A stretch of 52,358 nucleotides of DNA from Erythrobacter sp. (GCA_002695185.1 NZOF01000208.1:1-52358), one strand, 5' to 3'. Shown: positions 17,209-26,005, counted from the first letter of the stretch. Notes: a model not told the origin generated them from the sequence alone. Numbers and translations are program-made.

Positions 17209-17869
17209 AGTGCTCACTTGCGAAGTGCTGGCAGGCGTGCCCCACGGGTTCTCGGCGCGCGATGGCCTGGAAAGTGAAGACGTGCTTGCCGGAGCGCCGC
17301 TGGTGAAGCTCAAGCAGATCCATTCCGCCGAAGTGTGCGTGATGCGCGAAGCTGGCGGGGATATTCGGGAAGGCGACGCGCTAGTCACAGATCGCCCCGG
17401 ACTGATGCTTGGCATAGTGACGGCCGATTGCGCGCCGGTTCTCTTCGCCGATCTTGAGGCGGGCGTCATTGGTGCAGCTCACGCAGGCTGGAAGGGCGCG
17501 CGCGCCGGTGTATTAGAGGCGACGCTTGCGGCTATGGAGGATCTCGGTGCCGATCGCGTGCGCATCAGTGCCGCCATCGGCCCGACTATCGCGCAATCCA
17601 GTTACGAAGTCGGCAAGGACATGAGGCGCCAGTTCGAGGACGCCGACGAACGGTTCTTCGCTCCGGGCAGAGAGGGGCACTATCAGTTCGATCTGCCCGC
17701 CTATGTGGCTCACCGCCTCGTCGTTGCCGGTACTGGCCGAATCGCCGACCTTGCCCTGGACACCTATGCAAACGAGGCGCAATTCCATTCCTATAGGCGT
17801 GCGACTCATCGAGGCGAGACGACCCAGGGCCGCCAGATCAGCGCGATAGCTCTACCCGAGCCAGAATAG
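17201..17869 (+). CDS. pgeF: Peptidoglycan editing factor / purine nucleoside phosphorylase (multicopper laccase-like fold)
   Basis: Members of the YfiH/PgeF family act on purine nucleosides, and the E. coli member has been linked to removing mis-incorporated residues from peptidoglycan. The 222-residue protein retains the metal ligands: His in KQIHS, Cys in TADCAPVLF and His in GAAHAGWKGA. It ends with FHSYRR near residue 200. The start is probably TTG 17201, overlapping the pepN stop; GTG 17210 would remove three residues. Neither has a clear ribosome-binding site, so translational coupling to pepN is likely. Confidence 0.9.
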   Translation: MAKVLTCEVLAGVPHGFSARDGLESEDVLAGAPLVKLKQIHSAEVCVMREAGGDIREGDALVTDRPGLMLGIVTADCAPVLFADLEAGVIGAAHAGWKGARAGVLEATLAAMEDLGADRVRISAAIGPTIAQSSYEVGKDMRRQFEDADERFFAPGREGHYQFDLPAYVAHRLVVAGTGRIADLALDTYANEAQFHSYRRATHRGETTQGRQISAIALPEPE

Positions 17870-18077
17870 CCCACCACTCAGCCATCAGCCAGCCCGTGCC
17901 AAAATGGCGGTTGGCAAGGGGCCGCATAGCGGCTAGAGGCGCGACCAAACCGGATATACCGGGGGCATTCGCGCATCTTTCCTTGGCGCTGGCATTCGGC
18001 CTCATCCGGCATGTGGATCGCAACAATTACCCGCGCCATCCGGCGTGGTAAGCTAAGGCAGGCAAGGCAAGGCGCTG

Positions 18078-18650
18078 ATGGCAGACACGACTGCAACCGC
18101 TACTCCCGAGACGGTGACGACAAGCGAAGACGGTATCCGTCGGCGCGACTTTCTCGATATCGCTGCAATCAGTGCTGCCGGTATCGGCGGCCTCGCAGTG
18201 GTTTATCCGCTAGTATCGCAAATGGCTCCGTCGAAGGATGTTCTTGCTGCAAGCTCGACCGAAGTCGACGTTTCCGCGATCGAGCCAGGGCAGGCTATCA
18301 AGGCCGTGTTCCGCAAACAGCCGCTTTTCGTGCGTCGCCTGACCCAGGCGGAAATCCAGGCGGCGAATGCGGTCCCCGCATCTTCGCTTCGCGATCCGCA
18401 GACGCTGGAAGAGCGTACGAAGGAAGGTCACCGTGACATGCTCGTCACCATGGGTGTCTGCACCCACCTCGGTTGTGTGCCCCTGGGTGCTGCCGAAGGC
18501 GAAGTGAAGGGCGAATTCGGCGGCTACTTCTGCCCTTGTCACGGTTCGCATTACGACACCGCCGGGCGCATCCGCAAAGGTCCGGCGCCGGCGAACCTCG
18601 AAGTGCCGGAATATGAATTCACCTCGGATACGGTCATCCAGGTCGGCTGA
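18078..18650 (+). CDS. petA: Ubiquinol-cytochrome c reductase, Rieske iron-sulfur subunit
   Basis: This subunit of cytochrome bc1 passes electrons from ubiquinol to cytochrome c1. The 190-residue protein has a twin-arginine sequence RRRDFLDIAA (21-30) followed by the single membrane anchor. The cluster ligands are Cys128/His130 in CTHLGC and Cys152/His155 in CPCHGSHYD, with Cys133 and Cys154 available for the stabilising disulfide. ATG 18078 follows AAGGCG. It is the first gene of petABC. The 207 bases upstream contain a dyad TGCCAA/TTGGCA and a small GCCGC/GCGGC hairpin but no promoter I can defend. Confidence 0.98.
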   Translation: MADTTATATPETVTTSEDGIRRRDFLDIAAISAAGIGGLAVVYPLVSQMAPSKDVLAASSTEVDVSAIEPGQAIKAVFRKQPLFVRRLTQAEIQAANAVPASSLRDPQTLEERTKEGHRDMLVTMGVCTHLGCVPLGAAEGEVKGEFGGYFCPCHGSHYDTAGRIRKGPAPANLEVPEYEFTSDTVIQVG

Positions 18651-18673
18651 GCTATAAGACGAGAGACTAAGAC

Positions 18674-19969
18674 ATGAGCTTTCCCTGGGCACGCCAGTAC
18701 GAACCCACCAACGGGTTGACCAAGTTCCTCGACGAGAAACTGCCGCTTCCGCGCCTCGTCTATAATGCTGTCGGCGCCGGTTACCCGGTTCCGCGCAACC
18801 TTTCGTATTTCTGGAATTTCGGCGTTCTCGCCGGCTTCTTCCTGATGGTGCAGATCGTCACCGGCGTTGTGCTCGCCATGCACTATGCTGCGAACGCGCA
18901 GGTTGCCTTCGCCACGACCGAACACATCATGCGCGACGTCAATTGGGGCTGGATGATGCGTTATGCTCACGCCAACGGCGCGAGCTTCTTCTTCATCGTC
19001 GTTTACCTGCACATCTTCCGCGGCCTGTTCTATTCGAGCTACAAGGCTCCGCGGGAAATGATCTGGCTGCTCGGCGTCGTCATCTTCCTGCTCATGATGG
19101 CTACTGCCTTCATGGGTTACGTTCTCCCATGGGGTCAGATGAGCTTCTGGGGTGCGAAGGTCATCACCGGCCTGTTCGGCGCTATCCCGCTCGTCGGCGA
19201 GCCCATTCAGGTCTGGCTGCTCGGCGGCTTCGCGCCTGACAATGCCGCGCTCAACCGCTTCTTCTCGCTCCACTTCCTGCTGCCCTTCGTAATTGCAGGT
19301 GTCGTCATTCTCCACATCTGGGCGCTTCACATTCCGGGTTCGTCGAACCCGACCGGCGTCGAAGTGAAGAGCGAAAGCGATACCGTACCTTTCCATCCGT
19401 ATTATACGGCAAAGGACGGCTTCGGTCTCGGCATCGCGCTGCTGGCCTATTTCGCGCTGGTCTTCTTCCTGCCGAACGCGCTTGGCCATCCGGATAACTA
19501 CATCGAAGCGAATCCGCTCTCGACCCCCGCGCACATCGTGCCCGAATGGTACTTCTGGCCTTTCTATGCGATCCTGCGCGCTTTCACGGTGGACTTCTTC
19601 TTCATCCCGGCGAAGCTGATGGGCGTCTTGGCGATGTTCTCGTCCATCCTGCTGTGGTTCTTCCTGCCCTGGCTCGACAAATCGCCGGTGCGCAGTGGCC
19701 ATTACCGTCCGCTGTTCCGCAAGTTCTTCTGGTTCGGCCTCATCCCGACGATGATTGTCCTGTTCATCTGCGGCGGGGCACCTGCTGAAGAGCCCTACGT
19801 GATGCTCAGCCAAGTCGCGACGGCTTACTACTTCCTGCACTTCCTGGTGATCCTGCCGATCATCTCGAGCGTCGAGAAACCAGAACCGCTGCCCTATTCG
19901 ATCACCGAAGCCGTCCTCGGCTCGGACAAGAAGATGGTCAAAGGCGAACACACGTCGCCGGCCGTCTAA
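18674..19969 (+). CDS. petB: Ubiquinol-cytochrome c reductase, cytochrome b subunit
   Basis: This is the quinone-binding, di-heme membrane subunit of complex III. The 431-residue protein has eight or more hydrophobic segments, heme-binding His residues in the helices with VLAMHYAAN and [13 protein letters not shown], and the Qo-site motif [15 protein letters not shown]. It follows petA by 23 bases and precedes petC by 18, in one operon. Length is typical of alphaproteobacterial cytochrome b. Confidence 0.98.
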   Translation: MSFPWARQYEPTNGLTKFLDEKLPLPRLVYNAVGAGYPVPRNLSYFWNFGVLAGFFLMVQIVTGVVLAMHYAANAQVAFATTEHIMRDVNWGWMMRYAHANGASFFFIVVYLHIFRGLFYSSYKAPREMIWLLGVVIFLLMMATAFMGYVLPWGQMSFWGAKVITGLFGAIPLVGEPIQVWLLGGFAPDNAALNRFFSLHFLLPFVIAGVVILHIWALHIPGSSNPTGVEVKSESDTVPFHPYYTAKDGFGLGIALLAYFALVFFLPNALGHPDNYIEANPLSTPAHIVPEWYFWPFYAILRAFTVDFFFIPAKLMGVLAMFSSILLWFFLPWLDKSPVRSGHYRPLFRKFFWFGLIPTMIVLFICGGAPAEEPYVMLSQVATAYYFLHFLVILPIISSVEKPEPLPYSITEAVLGSDKKMVKGEHTSPAV

Positions 19970-19987
19970 GCGAGTAACGAGAGATCC

Positions 19988-20836
19988 ATGACCAAGCTTC
20001 TCAGCGTCCGCCTTGTTGCCATCCTCGTCGGTCTCGGCTTTGCCGTCGCCGTCCTGTGGGGCTTCCTTGTCGGTGCCTATAACGCCGCCACCGAAGAAGC
20101 TCCGGGCCATCTGCCCTATGAGCATCCGCGTGACATCGCCTATTCCTTCAACGGTCCGTTCGGCAAATGGGATCAGGCCCAGCTTCAGCGCGGCCTGAAA
20201 GTCTACAACGAAGTTTGCTCGGCTTGTCACAGCCTCAAGTTCGTCGCTTTCCGCGATCTCGAACAACTCGGCTATTCCGAAGGCCAGGTAAAGGCGTTTG
20301 CCGCTTCGAAGCAGGTCCCGGGCATCGATCCCAATACGGGTGAAGCGACTACACGTGCCGGGCTTCCGACCGACTATTTCCCGTCGCCTTATCCCAATGC
20401 GGTTGCGGCCGCGGCGGCGAACAACAACGCCATTCCGCCTGACCTTTCGCTGATCACCAAGGCGCGCGGCGACGGGACTAATTACGTGGCTTCGCTTCTT
20501 ACAGGCTATCAGGAGCCGTCAGCTGAGCTTCTTGAAGAGCATCCCGAAGCTGCGCCGGCTCCGGGCCTTCATCACAACCCGTACTTCCCGAACCTCAATC
20601 TCGCGATGGCCCCGCCGCTTACGAGCGCAGGTCAGGTTACGTATGATGATGGGACCGAGGCGACTGTCGAACAGATGTCCACGGACGTCGCGGCGTTCCT
20701 GACATGGACTGCCGAACCGACCCTGGTGAAGCGCAAGCAGACCGGTTGGCCGGTGCTGATCTTCCTGCTCTTCGCAACCGTGCTGGCCTACATGTCAAAG
20801 CGCCAGATCTGGTCGGCAGTGAAGCGCAAGAAATAA
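19988..20836 (+). CDS. petC: Ubiquinol-cytochrome c reductase, cytochrome c1 subunit
   Basis: This heme c subunit carries electrons from the Rieske protein to soluble cytochrome c. The 282-residue protein has an N-terminal hydrophobic signal, the heme site CSACH (Cys77, Cys80, His81), the axial Met in NLAMAPPL, and a C-terminal membrane anchor (about 252-270) followed by basic residues. It is the last gene of the pet operon, and a strong hairpin terminator starts 22 bases after the stop. Confidence 0.97.
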   Translation: MTKLLSVRLVAILVGLGFAVAVLWGFLVGAYNAATEEAPGHLPYEHPRDIAYSFNGPFGKWDQAQLQRGLKVYNEVCSACHSLKFVAFRDLEQLGYSEGQVKAFAASKQVPGIDPNTGEATTRAGLPTDYFPSPYPNAVAAAAANNNAIPPDLSLITKARGDGTNYVASLLTGYQEPSAELLEEHPEAAPAPGLHHNPYFPNLNLAMAPPLTSAGQVTYDDGTEATVEQMSTDVAAFLTWTAEPTLVKRKQTGWPVLIFLLFATVLAYMSKRQIWSAVKRKK

Positions 20837-20858
20837 GCCAACCGCTTATCCACTTCTC

Positions 20859-20903
20859 GAACGCCCCTTCCATCCAAGCGATGGGAGGGGCGTTCTCGTT
20901 TTT
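20859..20903 (+). terminator. Rho-independent terminator after petABC
   Basis: GAACGCCCCTTCCATC (20859-20874) pairs with GATGGGAGGGGCGTTC (20880-20895) around the loop CAAGC, with a single G-T pair, followed by TCGTTTTT. The ribosome-binding site of apt (GGGAGA) begins at the next base, so apt needs readthrough or a promoter inside this element. Confidence 0.88.
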
Positions 20904-20915
20904 GGGAGAAAGCCG

Positions 20916-21452
20916 ATCACACCGACGCAATTGAAATCGCTCGTGCGCACCATTCCTGACTTCCCGGTTTCTGGAATCCAGTTTCGCGACATCACCACGT
21001 TGATCGGTCATGGGGAGGGCTTTGCCGCAACCGTGGATTGGTTGGCTGATCGGGTACAAGCCTCGGAAGCAGAAGCCATCGCGGGAATGGAAGCGCGCGG
21101 TTTCATTTTCGGTGCGTCGGTCGCGTCGAAGCTCGGATTGCCGTTCCTTCCCATTCGGAAGCCCGGGAAACTGCCCTGCGAGACGATCGGTATCGATTAT
21201 GCGCTCGAATACGGTGCCGACCGGCTGGAAATGGATCCGACGACTGTGGACCGGGACCAGAAAGTAGCCATCGTCGATGATCTTCTGGCGACCGGCGGTA
21301 CGGCGTGCGCGACTGCGCAGCTCCTTCGGGAAGCCGGCGCCCGCGTCGCTGACGCTATCTTCGTTATTGATCTTCCCGATCTCGGCGGCGCGGAGAAGCT
21401 CAAAGACCGCGGGATCACGGTTGCAGCTCTTATGGAATTTGAAGGTGATTGA
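20916..21452 (+). CDS. apt: Adenine phosphoribosyltransferase, probable non-canonical ATC start
   Basis: Apt salvages adenine to AMP using PRPP. The protein has FRDITTLI near the N-terminus, EARGFIFGA, RKPGKLP, and the PRPP-binding motif VAIVDDLLATGGTA. Family members begin with Met about five residues before LKxLVRT. Here that position is ATC at 20916 (ITPTQLKSLVRT), with GGGAGA ending six bases upstream. The only ordinary start is TTG 20931, which would be 21 bases from that ribosome-binding site and would truncate the conserved N-terminus. Either ATC is used, or the base is a sequence error for ATG. Identity of the enzyme is certain; the start is not. Confidence 0.92.
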   Translation: MTPTQLKSLVRTIPDFPVSGIQFRDITTLIGHGEGFAATVDWLADRVQASEAEAIAGMEARGFIFGASVASKLGLPFLPIRKPGKLPCETIGIDYALEYGADRLEMDPTTVDRDQKVAIVDDLLATGGTACATAQLLREAGARVADAIFVIDLPDLGGAEKLKDRGITVAALMEFEGD

Positions 21453-21478
21453 CCTTTTTGCTGTCGATCCTTGGATAA
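21449..21478 (+). promoter_or_regulatory. Weak candidate promoter before the antiporter gene
   Basis: TTGACC (21449-21454) overlaps the apt stop and is followed after 18 bases by GGATAA (21473-21478). It precedes the antiporter ATG by 64 bases. The match is only moderate. Confidence 0.3.
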
Positions 21479-21542
21479 AGTTTCGACCTAGGGCATTGTA
21501 GGCCCGGGCGGCCCGCCAATCGGGCGAAACGCGACGAGGGGC

Positions 21543-23393
21543 ATGGAACAAACACTGGTAATAGCCTTGGTGGGCATACTCGGCATCGGCGCGCAATGGC
21601 TTGCGTGGCGGACGGGGCTTCCTGCCATCGTCCTGATGCTGATCGCTGGTTTTCTGGCGGGACCCGTTCTTGGGGTCTTCGATCCAGAACACGCGTTCGG
21701 GGGGCTGCTCGAACCGATGGTCGCTATCGGGGTTGCGCTCATCCTCTTCGAAGGTGGTTTGAGCCTCGATTTCCGTGAGCTTCGCCATACGGGGAGTGCC
21801 GTCGGTCGCCTCGCTACCATCGGGGTTGCGCTGGGTTGGTTATTCGGCGCTCTCGCTGGCATCTATATCGCTGGCCTGGCACCCGAAGTTGCAATCCTTT
21901 TTGGCGGCATCCTTGTGGTAACCGGGCCTACCGTCGTGATTCCGCTATTGCGCCAAAGCTCAATCAAATCGCGCCCTGCTTCGATTTTGAAGTGGGAGGC
22001 GATCGTCAACGATCCCACCGGCGCACTCTGCGCGGTGATTGCCTATGAATATTTCCGCAAGGTGGCTGAGCAACCCGGTGCGACCCTGTTCGAAGTCGTC
22101 CCGCCCCTTATCATCGCCGCCATAATCGCCGGCCTGATCGGCTATGTCGCCGCGCTGGCAATTGCCTGGTCTTTCCCCCGCGGTGCCGTGCCAGAATACC
22201 TCAAGGTCCCTGTGCTGCTTACCGCTGTGATCGGTGTGTTCGTCATCTCGAACCTCATCGAACATGAGGCAGGGCTTGTCGCAGTTACCGTGATGGGCGT
22301 GGCACTGGCCAACATGAACGTGACGAGCCTGCGGTCAATCCATCCCTTCAAGGAGAATATCGCGGTTCTCCTCGTGTCGGGCATCTTTATCCTGCTGTCT
22401 GCATCGCTCAGCATTGAAGATATTCGCTACATCAACTGGCCCATCGCGTGGTTCCTGCTGGCGCTACTGTTCCTGGTCCGGCCCGCAACCATTCTTCTCA
22501 GCCTCCTGGGCAGCAACATACCTTGGAACGAGCGGCTTTTCCTCGCCTGGATTGCGCCGCGCGGGATCGTTCTCGTGGCGATTTCCGGTCTGTTCGCACT
22601 CCGGCTTTCCGACCTCGGTTTCAGCGACGGTAATCTTCTGATCGGGCTGAGCTTCGCAGTGGTCGTCGTAACCATCGTGGCGCACGGGTTCACTGCCGAC
22701 TTCGTCGCCAAGCTTTTGAAGGTGAAGGGCACGACCAGGCCCGGCATTCTGGTAGTGGGCAGTACGCCATGGACTGTCGCATTGGCCGAGCAGATGCAGG
22801 ACATGAAGGCCCCGGTCATGGTGGTGGACCCGAGCTGGCAGCGCCTCGCCCTGGCCCGCCAGAAGGGAATACCGACCTATCACGGGGAAATCCTGAACGA
22901 GGCGACGGAACACAATCTCGAACTGGCCCCCTATCAGAATCTCGTCGCGGCCACCGAGAACGAGGCCTATAACGCACTCGTCTGCAACGAATTCGCTCAT
23001 GAAATCGGCCGCGATAGTGTTTTTCAACTCGGCGAGAGCGCGGATGGCGAAGACCGCCATTCGCTTCCGGAAAGCCTTCGGGGAAGGGCGCTGTTCGAAA
23101 GCGGGTTCGGCGTCGAGGACGTCAGCGAGCGTCAGCGCCAGGGATGGGTATTCCGTAAGACGCGCTTATCGGAAGAGTTCGATTTCGAAAAAATGCAGGA
23201 AAAACTGCCGGACGCAGCGAACATGTTGCTGCTGGTTCGGGACAATGGAAATATCCGTTTCTTCACGCATGCCGCGCGGCCCGAACCGCGTGCAGGCGAC
23301 GTGATTCTAAGTTTCTCGCCACCGCAGACCAAGACCGCGGAAGAGAAGGCTGCAAAGAAGGCCGGGAAAAAGCAGGGGGTGCAGACGACATGA
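21543..23393 (+). CDS. CPA1-type Na+(K+)/H+ antiporter with C-terminal Rossmann-like domain
   Basis: The 616-residue inner-membrane protein exchanges a monovalent cation for protons. About twelve hydrophobic segments fill residues 5-395, with the ion-site NDPTGA at 156-161 and the GLSLDFREL segment typical of the NhaP group. The cytosolic part (about 400-600) resembles a TrkA-N nucleotide-binding domain, but its first loop reads VVGSTPWTVALA, lacking the full GxGxxG, so it may not bind nucleotide normally. The tail is lysine-rich. The stop overlaps the OmpA-like lipoprotein gene (ATGA). Confidence 0.9.
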   Translation: MEQTLVIALVGILGIGAQWLAWRTGLPAIVLMLIAGFLAGPVLGVFDPEHAFGGLLEPMVAIGVALILFEGGLSLDFRELRHTGSAVGRLATIGVALGWLFGALAGIYIAGLAPEVAILFGGILVVTGPTVVIPLLRQSSIKSRPASILKWEAIVNDPTGALCAVIAYEYFRKVAEQPGATLFEVVPPLIIAAIIAGLIGYVAALAIAWSFPRGAVPEYLKVPVLLTAVIGVFVISNLIEHEAGLVAVTVMGVALANMNVTSLRSIHPFKENIAVLLVSGIFILLSASLSIEDIRYINWPIAWFLLALLFLVRPATILLSLLGSNIPWNERLFLAWIAPRGIVLVAISGLFALRLSDLGFSDGNLLIGLSFAVVVVTIVAHGFTADFVAKLLKVKGTTRPGILVVGSTPWTVALAEQMQDMKAPVMVVDPSWQRLALARQKGIPTYHGEILNEATEHNLELAPYQNLVAATENEAYNALVCNEFAHEIGRDSVFQLGESADGEDRHSLPESLRGRALFESGFGVEDVSERQRQGWVFRKTRLSEEFDFEKMQEKLPDAANMLLLVRDNGNIRFFTHAARPEPRAGDVILSFSPPQTKTAEEKAAKKAGKKQGVQTT

Positions 23394-24040
23394 GGGCAAC
23401 ATTGAAACTGGCAGCGACGGGGCTGAGTGTCGCTGGTTTGTTTGGACTGACGGCTTGCAAGGTCGAACGCGACGAACCGGAACCTGAGCCTACTCAGGCC
23501 GACACACCCCGTTCCATCTTCCAGGAAGAGCCGACCGCAGCCGACTCCATGCTCCCGGCCGAGACGCTTCCCCCGCTGGAAACAGTCCTGCCGTTTGCGG
23601 ATGGCACCTCCGATCTTACCGAGGCGGTTCGGGCGGAGCTCGCAACGGTCCTGCGCTCCCCTCAGGTCGCGTCGGGTGGCGCAATCATCCTGCGGGGTCA
23701 TTCGGATTCGTCCGGTGATGACGAGGCAAATGTCGAAAGGTCGCGGGATCTCGCGGAGGCGGTGAAGGAATTTCTCGTCGATGGCGGTATCGCGGAAGAG
23801 CGGATCGAGGTGATCGCATTTGGCGAACAAAACCCGATTGAGCCCAATGCACTTCCTGATGGCACCCCAAATGAAGAAGGGCGTGCTGCCAACCGCCGGG
23901 TGGAATTGACTGTCGAAACCGGGGAGAGCAACGCCAGGGAGCAAACCCTGATCGAAACGCTCAGCATGCCCGAAACTTCGGCGAGTGCGCCTCCGTCGGC
24001 AGCTCCAAAGCCCAAGGCGACCGCAAAAACCACGCAATGA
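23390..24040 (+). CDS. OmpA-like peptidoglycan-binding lipoprotein
   Basis: The 216-residue protein starts with a lipoprotein signal peptide whose lipobox is LTAC (about residues 20-23), then an acidic Pro-rich linker. The OmpA-like domain follows: ILRGHSDSSGDDEANVERSRDLAEAVKEFL, then AFGEQNPIEPN and GRAANRRVELTV. The GH-D and R-N-RRVE elements that hold diaminopimelate in this fold are present. The C-terminus is a Pro/Ala/Lys tail. The gene overlaps the antiporter gene by four bases, so the envelope anchor and the antiporter are made together; whether they interact is unknown. Confidence 0.87.
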   Translation: MRATLKLAATGLSVAGLFGLTACKVERDEPEPEPTQADTPRSIFQEEPTAADSMLPAETLPPLETVLPFADGTSDLTEAVRAELATVLRSPQVASGGAIILRGHSDSSGDDEANVERSRDLAEAVKEFLVDGGIAEERIEVIAFGEQNPIEPNALPDGTPNEEGRAANRRVELTVETGESNAREQTLIETLSMPETSASAPPSAAPKPKATAKTTQ

Positions 24041-24044
24041 CAGG

Positions 24045-24073
24045 TTGACGAATCTGGCGGAGGAAGGCATCTG
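24045..24073 (+). promoter_or_regulatory. Candidate promoter of tRNA-Gly
   Basis: TTGACG (24045-24050) is followed after 17 bases by CATCTG (24068-24073), 14 bases before the tRNA. The -35 element is good, the -10 poor. It overlaps the long hairpin at 24057-24084. Confidence 0.35.
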
Positions 24074-24084
24074 CCCTCCTCCGC
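24057..24084 (+). other. 12-bp-stem hairpin between lipoprotein gene and tRNA-Gly
   Basis: GCGGAGGAAGGC (24057-24068) pairs with GCCCTCCTCCGC (24073-24084) with one mismatch around a four-base loop ATCT. There is no T-run behind it. It may end the antiporter-lipoprotein transcript, protect its 3' end, or act in the tRNA leader. Confidence 0.5.
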
Positions 24085-24087
24085 GAC

Positions 24088-24161
24088 GCGGGTATAGCAT
24101 AGTGGTAATGCTCCAGCCTTCCAAGCTGGCTAGAGGGGTTCGATTCCCCTTACCCGCTCCA
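24088..24161 (+). tRNA. tRNA-Gly (anticodon TCC)
   Basis: The acceptor stem GCGGGTA pairs with TACCCGC (24151-24157). The D-arm is TAGCATAGTGGTAATGC. The anticodon stem CCAGC/GCTGG has the loop CTTCCAA with anticodon TCC, and the T-arm contains GTTCGATTC. The discriminator is T, and CCA is encoded at 24159-24161. Confidence 0.97.
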
Positions 24162-24251
24162 ACTTCCCTACAGCACCGGAATTCGCTAGCGAGAACGGGT
24201 TTCGTTCGAACTGCCGATAAGCGCGGCTTCACGAACCGGCGGGTCGCTCCA

Positions 24252-25103
24252 CTAAATTTCCATATTGTCGATCAGGCGAGTGCCGCCGATCCTGGCAGCG
24301 ACAAAGAGACGGGCATTGCCGTTGTCTGACGCGAGGGGCGCCAAGCTATCGGCATCACGGAGTTCCGCGTAATCGACGCTATCAAATCCGCTCGCGAGCA
24401 AATCCTGCCGCATATCCTCGAGCAAGCGATCCGCCGCTCCGCCTTCTGACAGCTTAATGATCGCTGCTTTCATGGCTCGAGGGAGCGCGGCCGCCTGGTG
24501 CCGCTGTTCCGGCGAAAGATATGCGTTACGACTGCTCATCGCGAGGCCGTCCTTCTCGCGGACAATCGGAACACCGTAAATGGCATCCACATGCGGCCAG
24601 TTTAGATCAAGGTCGCGCGCCATGCGCCGGATGACAGCCAGCTGCTGCCAGTCCTTCTCGCCGAAAAACGCCATGTCGGGCGTGACCTGATTGAACAGCT
24701 TGCAGACGACGGTAGCCACGCCATCGAAGTGCCCCGGACGGTCTGCGCCGCACAATCCCTCGCTGACCCCAGCGACCGAGATATTCGTGGCGTAGCCTTC
24801 AGGATAGACTTCCTGCGGCGCCGGTGCCCAAACCAGTGAGACACCCTCGTCCTCCAGAAGTTGCGCATCGCGCTCCAGCTGACGCGGGTAGGCATCGAGA
24901 TCTTCCCCGGCGCCGAACTGGCGAGGATTAACGAAAATCGACACGACGACATGATCGGCCTGCGCTTTCGCCCTGCGGACGAGCGTCAGATGGCCTTCAT
25001 GCAATGCCCCCATAGTTGGGACGAGCGCGACAGTCTGGCCATCTGCCCGCAAAGCGGTCAGGGATTTCCTCAACATTTCCAGTGTGCGAGCGATTTGCAA
25101 CAC
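24252..25103 (-). CDS. panC: Pantothenate synthetase
   Basis: PanC joins pantoate and beta-alanine using ATP, the last step to vitamin B5 before coenzyme A. The 283-residue protein has PTMGALHEGHLTLV (HIGH-like), SIFVNPRQFG, FGEKDWQQL and the second signature MSSRNAYLS. The start is GTG at 25103 behind GGGGAG with a short spacer. It is divergent from mipZ across 83 bases, which must hold both promoters, and convergent with tRNA-Gly. Confidence 0.96.
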   Translation of the reverse strand: MLQIARTLEMLRKSLTALRADGQTVALVPTMGALHEGHLTLVRRAKAQADHVVVSIFVNPRQFGAGEDLDAYPRQLERDAQLLEDEGVSLVWAPAPQEVYPEGYATNISVAGVSEGLCGADRPGHFDGVATVVCKLFNQVTPDMAFFGEKDWQQLAVIRRMARDLDLNWPHVDAIYGVPIVREKDGLAMSSRNAYLSPEQRHQAAALPRAMKAAIIKLSEGGAADRLLEDMRQDLLASGFDSVDYAELRDADSLAPLASDNGNARLFVAARIGGTRLIDNMEI

Positions 25104-25186
25104 CGACTCCCCTAGATTATGGTTTCAGGAGAGTTGCCCTAACCTTGCAGCGGCATCGAATACAACGAGAAGAAGAGCGAAACACT

Positions 25187-26005
25187 TTGCCCCAGACCGG
25201 CCCCCATTGGATTACCTTCGCCAACGAAAAGGGCGGGACAGGAAAATCGACGACGGCGGTTCATGTGGCAATCGCCCTGGCCTATCGCGGGGCGAGGGTG
25301 GTCGGTTTCGACCTCGATCACCGCCAGCGCACCTTTGCCCGCTATATCGAAAACCGGGCCGAGACGATGCAGCGACGCGAAATCGAGCTGCCGACGATCG
25401 AGTGTCATACCATTCCGCCCATCCCGGACGATGAATTCGGCGAGATTCTGCAACGCCATGCGGGCGACGCCGATTTCATCATCATAGATACGCCAGGCCG
25501 AGATGATCCCCTGGCGCGGTTTGCGGCCACCAACGCCGATACGCTCGTCACTCCCATGAACGACAGCTTCGTGGATTTCGATCTGATCGGTCAGGTCGAA
25601 GGCGAGAATTTCAAGGTACGCAAACTGTCTTTCTATGCCGAACTGATCTGGGAAGCGCGGATCAAACGAAGCCGGAAGGCGATCGAGGAAGGTCGCGCCG
25701 AAATGGATTGGGTTGTCGTGCGCAACCGCACCGGTCACACCGAAGCACGCAACCGCAGCCGGATCGAACAGGCGCTTGGCGAAATGTCGAAGCGGGTTGG
25801 ATTCCGGGTTACGCAGGGTCTTTCGGAACGCGTGATCTATCGCGAACTTTTCCCCTCGGGTCTCACTCTGCTCGACAAGGGCCATTTGGGCGATCTGGGC
25901 ACCAGTCATCTGGTGGCCCGCCAGGAATTACGCCAGCTCATGGCTGCTTTGAGGTTTCCCGACATTCAAAAATCCACGGCTCCGGCGGAAAAGGTCGACG
26001 CATGA
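25187..26005 (+). CDS. mipZ: Division-plane positioning ATPase MipZ
   Basis: MipZ is a ParA-like ATPase that binds ParB near the chromosome origin, forms a polar gradient and blocks FtsZ polymerisation away from midcell in alphaproteobacteria. The 272-residue protein has the deviant Walker A KGGTGKST (15-22), FDLDHRQRTFARYIENR, IIIDTPG and the family hallmark VTPMNDSFVDFDLIG, then VIYRELFPSGLTLLD. It aligns along its whole length with Caulobacter MipZ (about 276 residues). TTG 25187 is the best start: AAGAAGAG lies upstream, and no ATG or GTG fits. It overlaps the next gene as ATGA. Confidence 0.93.
   Translation: MPQTGPHWITFANEKGGTGKSTTAVHVAIALAYRGARVVGFDLDHRQRTFARYIENRAETMQRREIELPTIECHTIPPIPDDEFGEILQRHAGDADFIIIDTPGRDDPLARFAATNADTLVTPMNDSFVDFDLIGQVEGENFKVRKLSFYAELIWEARIKRSRKAIEEGRAEMDWVVVRNRTGHTEARNRSRIEQALGEMSKRVGFRVTQGLSERVIYRELFPSGLTLLDKGHLGDLGTSHLVARQELRQLMAALRFPDIQKSTAPAEKVDA

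Noticed and set aside
18551..20266. 571-codon frame opposite petABC
   Set aside because: It covers two certain cytochrome bc1 genes; its composition is rich in Glu, Gln, Asp and Arg as expected of a shadow, and no ribosome-binding site or homology is seen.
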